Shown here in pieces: positions 60,135 to 63,876 of a DNA stretch of 63,876 bases. How positions within the stretch are numbered: position 1 is the first letter of the stretch; each line of letters opens with the position of its first letter. The notes under the pieces are model-generated. The model was given only the letters and a program-made list of their open reading frames with translations. It was not told the DNA's origin and did no database searches. Source of the stretch: Paenibacillus sp. VTT E-133291 (GTDB lineage: Bacteria; Bacillota; Bacilli; Paenibacillales; Paenibacillaceae); assembly GCF_002264395.1 (NCBI RefSeq), contig NZ_NFVA01000037.1:1-63876 (forward strand), in the 5' to 3' direction. The translations under genes and the position numbers were made by a program.

Positions 60135-61829
60135 ATGCGAATGGCTAGGAAAGGGAGAACATTTCTTGTACTCGGAATTATAACTGTAGTCGTTTTTGCA
60201 CTTGTATATTTTGGGATCACCTTAACATCTAATTTAGGCAAATCCACTAGTGAGGTCTCAACGGAAGATGCAGGTAAACAACTGGATAAACTTTATAAAA
60301 AAATTAATGTAAACACCGCAGAGCAGGTCAAAGGACAAATCGACCTTGATCCTGTAGCGATTGGTGATTCCTTGCCGGATATTTCTAAATTTCCTATATC
60401 AGTAACCAATACAACGGATAGCTTTGTCGAAATCTTTTCATCCACAGAGAAATCAGGAACGGGTAATGATGGATGGCTTAATGAAGTGGCGACAGATTTT
60501 AATAGTTCGAATATAGAAGTGAACGGATTACCTGTTTCAGTAAAAATTCGCAATATTGCTTCAGGAACAGCGACGGATTACATAAGGTCTGGTAAATATA
60601 TACCAGATGCGTTTACACCATCCAATGAGTTATGGGGTGAGATGGTGAAAGCTAACGGCATCAAAACGCAGCTTATAACCAATCGTCTGATTGGCAATGT
60701 TGCTGGTATTGTTACGAACAAAACGAAATATGATGAGTTAGTCGAGAAATACGGTTCTTTGAACGTCAAGACGATCACAGATGCAATAGCGAATAATGAA
60801 TTATCTATGGGCTATACGGATCCTTTTGCCAGCTCAACAGGTCTGAACTTTCTTGTGACTGCACTTGGGACGTTTGACAGTTCTAATTTGCTTGGAGAAC
60901 AAGCGGTTCAGGGCTTTGAGAAATTCCAAGCCAATGTCCCATTTCTCGCGTCGACGACTTTACAAATGCGCGAAGCGGCTAAAACTGGAAAGCTGGATGC
61001 ATTTGTCTTAGAGTACCAAATTTTCGCAAATGCTCCTGAACTGAAGGGGAGCTATGTATTTACTCCTTTTGGTGTAAGACATGACAGCCCCCTTTACGCA
61101 TTAGGTGATCTACCACAAGAGAAGCAGGACATTATTGAAAAATTTACGGAGTTTGTTGAAAAGGATAAATACCAGCGTTTAGGTGAGGAAAAAGGCTTTA
61201 ACGGACTGGATGACTATCATTCGGAAGTTAATCCAGTGGATGGCAATCTTTTATCCTCGGCGCAAAAGTTGTGGAAAGAGAAGAAAAACGGCAATAAGCC
61301 CATTGCGGCAGTATTTGTAGCCGATGTTTCAGGCAGCATGAATGGTGAGCCTTTAAATCGCTTAAAGCAATCATTATTAACGGGACAGAAATACTTGGGT
61401 AAAGATAATAGTATCGGGTTTGTTTCATACTCCGATAACGTTACGATAAACCTTCCTATTGGTAAGTACGACACAAATCAACAGTCGATGTTTGTTGGAG
61501 CGATAGATAGCCTTCAGGCGAATGGAGGCACAGCGACTTTTGATGGCATTTTAGTGGCACTAAAAATGCTTCAGGATGAAATGAAAATTAATCCAGAAAT
61601 TAAACCTTTGATCTTTGTGTTAAGCGATGGGGAGACGAATGAAGGTCACTCCCTAGATGATATAAGGAGCTTAATTGAAACCTACAAAATTCCAATTTAC
61701 ACGATTGGTTACAACGCGAATATTAAAGCACTGGAGAGCATTTCAAAAATTAATGAAGCAGCTAACATCAATGCGGATACAGATGACGTAGTCTATAAAA
61801 TCGGCAATCTGCTTAATGTCCAAATGTAA
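60135..61829 (+). CDS. Membrane-anchored SBP-VWA protein
   Basis: A 564-residue protein. One N-terminal transmembrane helix (residues about 10-30) anchors it with the rest outside. Residues about 90-370 resemble a periplasmic solute-binding domain (DSFVEIFSSTEKSGTGNDGW, LSMGYTDPFASSTGLNFLV, FTPFGVRHDSPLYAL). Residues about 390-560 are a von Willebrand A domain with a complete MIDAS: DVSGSMNG (about Asp397), GGTATFDG and VLSDGETNEG. Ligand binding plus metal-dependent adhesion in one extracellular chain suggests a sensor or scaffold. Its start lies 7 bp after the previous gene. Confidence 0.85.
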   Translation: MRMARKGRTFLVLGIITVVVFALVYFGITLTSNLGKSTSEVSTEDAGKQLDKLYKKINVNTAEQVKGQIDLDPVAIGDSLPDISKFPISVTNTTDSFVEIFSSTEKSGTGNDGWLNEVATDFNSSNIEVNGLPVSVKIRNIASGTATDYIRSGKYIPDAFTPSNELWGEMVKANGIKTQLITNRLIGNVAGIVTNKTKYDELVEKYGSLNVKTITDAIANNELSMGYTDPFASSTGLNFLVTALGTFDSSNLLGEQAVQGFEKFQANVPFLASTTLQMREAAKTGKLDAFVLEYQIFANAPELKGSYVFTPFGVRHDSPLYALGDLPQEKQDIIEKFTEFVEKDKYQRLGEEKGFNGLDDYHSEVNPVDGNLLSSAQKLWKEKKNGNKPIAAVFVADVSGSMNGEPLNRLKQSLLTGQKYLGKDNSIGFVSYSDNVTINLPIGKYDTNQQSMFVGAIDSLQANGGTATFDGILVALKMLQDEMKINPEIKPLIFVLSDGETNEGHSLDDIRSLIETYKIPIYTIGYNANIKALESISKINEAANINADTDDVVYKIGNLLNVQM

Positions 61830-61853
61830 GTTAAACTTGTTAGGAGGGGTTCT

Positions 61854-62993
61854 ATGTCTTTCACGATGGAAGTGGTAAGTCCAGAGAAATTGAAATCCGC
61901 AATTGAAGCTCAGGTTAAACCTGAACCAGAGGAAGTAACACAACTGAAGGAAATGGCGATAACCAATGTCTCGACGATCTTGGAGCTGGATTTAGAATCT
62001 TTGGACAAACGAAAAGAAGTGCTGCAATCCATAGACAGCTTCGGGATGAGCACCATGAGATCATCTTCAGATAAGAACTCTCTTTTACAAGTTTCTGTCG
62101 GGAATTTATCGAAAACAGGGGATGAAGGTGGGCAAGTAGCTAAGGGTTTAACAGAGCTCAATCTCCAGTTAAAAGATCTAGACCCGAGCGCAGTGGATTT
62201 TGCTAAAAGTGGTCTTCTAGGGAAGTTTTTTAACCCATTGCGGAGTTATTTTGCGAAGTATCAAAAAGCAGATGCTGTAATCTCAGATATTATCATTTCT
62301 TTAGATAAAGGCAAAACCGTATTGAAAAATGATAACACTACATTAGAGTTTGAGCAGCAATCGCTTAGAGAGCTCACTAAAAAACTGCAGAAAGAGATTC
62401 AGCTAGGCATGCTGATGGATCAGGAGATCGAGGCGCAGCTAGATGCAGCTAAGCTACGCAATGAGGACGAAGAAAGGGTAAAGTTCATCACAGAGGAAGT
62501 ATTGTTTCCACTTCGTCAGCGAGTGATGGATTTGCAACAAATGCTGGTAGTGAATCAGCAGGGAATTATGGCCATCGAAGTAGTAATTCGAAATAACAAA
62601 GAGTTAATCAGAGGGGTAGACAGAGCCAGGAATGTTACAGTTTCTGCCCTGAAAATCTCTGTTACGGTGGCTAGTGCACTCTACAATCAACGAATCGTTT
62701 TGAAAAAGATTGAACTCCTAAATCAAACAACCAACACGCTAATAAGTGGCACCTCAAAAATGCTGAAAGATCAAGGAGCAGCAATTCATAAGCAATCCCT
62801 AGAATCTAGCATTTCTGTAGATACTTTAAAACAGGCATTTACAGATGTGCTATCTGCTTTAGATTCGATAAGTACGTATAAGCAGGAAGCTCTTCCTAAA
62901 ATGCGTGAAACCATTAACCAGTTCAGAGAGTTGGCAGATAGCGGAGAACAGCAGATCGTGCGGCTCGAGAAGGGAAATAAGCTGGGCTTGTAG
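61854..62993 (+). CDS. TelA-family (toxic anion resistance) protein
   Basis: A 379-residue, mostly helical cytoplasmic protein of the TelA/KlaA family. Family segments are SIDSFGMSTMRSSSDKNSLL, LGKFFNPLRSYFAKYQKAD, KNDNTTLEFEQQSLRELTKK, FPLRQRVMDLQQMLVVNQQG and ALYNQRIVLKKIELLNQTT. TelA members are linked to tellurite, nisin and lysostaphin tolerance, but the mechanism is unresolved. AGGAGGGG precedes the ATG. It ends the operon with the membrane and SBP-VWA proteins; TelA and VWA genes are known to travel together in stress-response clusters. Confidence 0.88.
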   Translation: MSFTMEVVSPEKLKSAIEAQVKPEPEEVTQLKEMAITNVSTILELDLESLDKRKEVLQSIDSFGMSTMRSSSDKNSLLQVSVGNLSKTGDEGGQVAKGLTELNLQLKDLDPSAVDFAKSGLLGKFFNPLRSYFAKYQKADAVISDIIISLDKGKTVLKNDNTTLEFEQQSLRELTKKLQKEIQLGMLMDQEIEAQLDAAKLRNEDEERVKFITEEVLFPLRQRVMDLQQMLVVNQQGIMAIEVVIRNNKELIRGVDRARNVTVSALKISVTVASALYNQRIVLKKIELLNQTTNTLISGTSKMLKDQGAAIHKQSLESSISVDTLKQAFTDVLSALDSISTYKQEALPKMRETINQFRELADSGEQQIVRLEKGNKLGL

Positions 62994-63119
62994 CTGTTAC
63001 CGGTCTAAAGCCATCCTAGCCTTTAGTCTGGTAAGACTCCGGTCCTAAGACTGTTTTGAGCCTTCTTATTCTCACGTATAATGAGATTAATTGATAACGT
63101 GAGAGGAAGGACATAAGAA

Positions 63120-63842
63120 ATGAATGATAAGTTGTATACAATGCCGATCGGAGCGGTAGATTCCATGCAGATTCCCGTAGAATCGAAATCACAATCTAAA
63201 CCAGGCAAACGTCGATCAAGTCCCAAGACCTATCGGAGTATGTTGTATTTTATAATCTCTTTGCCGATTACGATAGTATATTTCGTGTTTATGGTGACAG
63301 GGTTAGCGTTATCCATTGCGTTAACACCAATTTTTATCGGTATTCCCTTATTTTTCGCAGTAGCTAAAGGGTTAGACTACATTGTGAAATTTGAGCAAGA
63401 GCTAGTAAGATCACTGCTGGATATTCCAAGACCGAATGAAGAGCGTAGAACGGATATGAAGCAAGAGGGAGCGGGCTTCCTAGAGCGCATGAAGTTAGGC
63501 TTTGATGGTTCAAAGTTTGCACGTAACATTATGCTGATTATGGGACGATTCGTAACCAGCATTATCTTCTTCTCATTAACGATAACTGTGGTAGCGGCTG
63601 CGCTCGGTCTGATCACACTACCCGTGTTACATCAGATTTTCTTGCAAACAATGGATTTGAATATTTTGGAGAATAGTGTGTTTGCCTTATTTAATATCGA
63701 CTGGACATTATCTCAGCAATACATTTCCTATGTTGTAGCGGGACTCGTCGTTTCTGTGATTGCAACTTGGGTGATTAAATCGTTGATGGATGTACAGCGT
63801 AGAATGTTGTTTGTATCCTACGAGGAAGAACGTCAGTATTAA
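63120..63842 (+). CDS. Sensor-domain-like membrane protein without kinase
   Basis: A 240-residue protein with four predicted helices in two pairs (SMLYFIISLPITIVYFVF, ALSIALTPIFIGIPLFF; FVTSIIFFSLTITVVAAA, QQYISYVVAGLVVSVIAT). The layout and the PLFFAVAKGLDYIVKFEQEL region resemble the putative Sensor domain (PF13796) found at the N-terminus of some histidine kinases. Here it ends without a kinase, so it is a stand-alone version. AGAGGAAGG precedes the ATG. Separate from the TelA operon by 126 bp that include weak dyads. Confidence 0.65.
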   Translation: MNDKLYTMPIGAVDSMQIPVESKSQSKPGKRRSSPKTYRSMLYFIISLPITIVYFVFMVTGLALSIALTPIFIGIPLFFAVAKGLDYIVKFEQELVRSLLDIPRPNEERRTDMKQEGAGFLERMKLGFDGSKFARNIMLIMGRFVTSIIFFSLTITVVAAALGLITLPVLHQIFLQTMDLNILENSVFALFNIDWTLSQQYISYVVAGLVVSVIATWVIKSLMDVQRRMLFVSYEEERQY

Positions 63843-63847
63843 ATGGA

Positions 63848-63876
63848 AAGGGGCTGTCTCAAAAGTAGATTTTCTA
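63848..63876. repeat. CTGTCTCAAAAGTAG repeat, cut by the window edge
   Basis: GGGGCTGTCTCAAAAGTAG at the right end is the left arm of the same hairpin family seen at 12430, 52790 and 53122. The second arm would lie beyond the window. Confidence 0.65.

Noticed and set aside
63000..63062. Terminator after telA
   Set aside because: Several GTCTGG/CCGGT-type dyads exist but none forms a strong stem followed by a T-run, so I did not annotate one.
1..63876. tRNA, rRNA, prophage, integrase or transposase genes
   Set aside because: I looked for the usual sequence hallmarks and coding signatures on both strands and saw none.

Overview
The window looks like a chromosomal segment of a low-to-mid GC Bacillota, most likely Paenibacillus or a close relative. 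Supporting signs are strong AGGAGG ribosome binding sites, frequent GTG/TTG starts, dense U-tailed hairpin terminators, a T-box and a TPP riboswitch, S-layer-homology and copper-amine-oxidase-type stalk proteins, YesM/YesN two-component regulators beside sugar ABC transporters, and VanZ-RDD and TelA proteins. The genus is inferred from gene content and family resemblance; no search was run. I saw no rRNA, tRNA, prophage, transposase or CRISPR array.

Layout. 1-466: non-coding repeats, then asd (467-1552). 1669-3171: a lipoprotein, a small basic protein and rluF. 3152-8356 (minus strand): a complete thiamin salvage operon, read as promoter, TPP riboswitch, terminator, thiZ, thiX, thiY, thiM, thiD, thiE. 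8454-10906: a cystine-type amino-acid ABC transporter. 10945-14597: SLH protein, fur, AIM24-family protein, a small basic protein and a methyltransferase. 14707-19852: an AraC regulator divergent from a four-gene sugar isomerase/dehydrogenase operon. 19901-22464: DUF2164 protein, fabV and a phosphotransferase. 22874-24105: an oppD-like ATPase with no partner genes, behind a near-perfect Fur box. 24171-27020: a GH43 arabinanase lipoprotein and fabF. 27145-35353: XRE regulator, a beta-rich small protein with a sigma-K-like promoter, MFS carrier, exoA, serine hydrolase, VanZ-RDD protein, coiled-coil protein and M29 aminopeptidase. 35374-36757 (minus): trpS with a T-box plus a second Trp-rich leader ORF. 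36958-41468: beta-rich protein, HxlR regulator with its operator, an ECF sigma/DUF4179 pair and an ABC-F ATPase. 41471-51167: a YesM/YesN two-component system divergent from a sialic-acid operon (ABC importer, nanA, nanE, nanK). 51264-55548: an APH-GNAT fusion, a complex palindromic repeat, GNAT, stalk protein and zinc ribbon. 55593-59203: a divergent PurA-like enzyme opposite a LysR regulator, and a cytochrome-b/molybdopterin oxidoreductase fusion. 59381-63842: an operon of a membrane protein, an SBP-VWA protein and TelA, followed by a sensor-like membrane protein.

The three observations I rate highest are these. (1) trpS appears to carry two Trp-sensing layers in series: a T-box with a TGG specifier, then a leader ORF with a near-complete Shine-Dalgarno and three consecutive Trp codons that overlaps the trpS start. 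This resembles the rtpL-rtpA logic of Bacillus subtilis. (2) A composite palindromic repeat made of four ~25-nt units in the order reverse-reverse-forward-forward, with nearly identical spacing, occurs at two loci 40 kb apart, each beside a hairpin of a second repeat family. (3) The membrane protein / SBP-VWA / TelA operon has the look of an uncharacterised envelope-stress module. Smaller curiosities are thiZ lacking any ATG/GTG/TTG start after its attenuator, a small gene whose terminator lies upstream of its stop codon, the APH-GNAT fusion, and the partnerless oppD under a Fur box.
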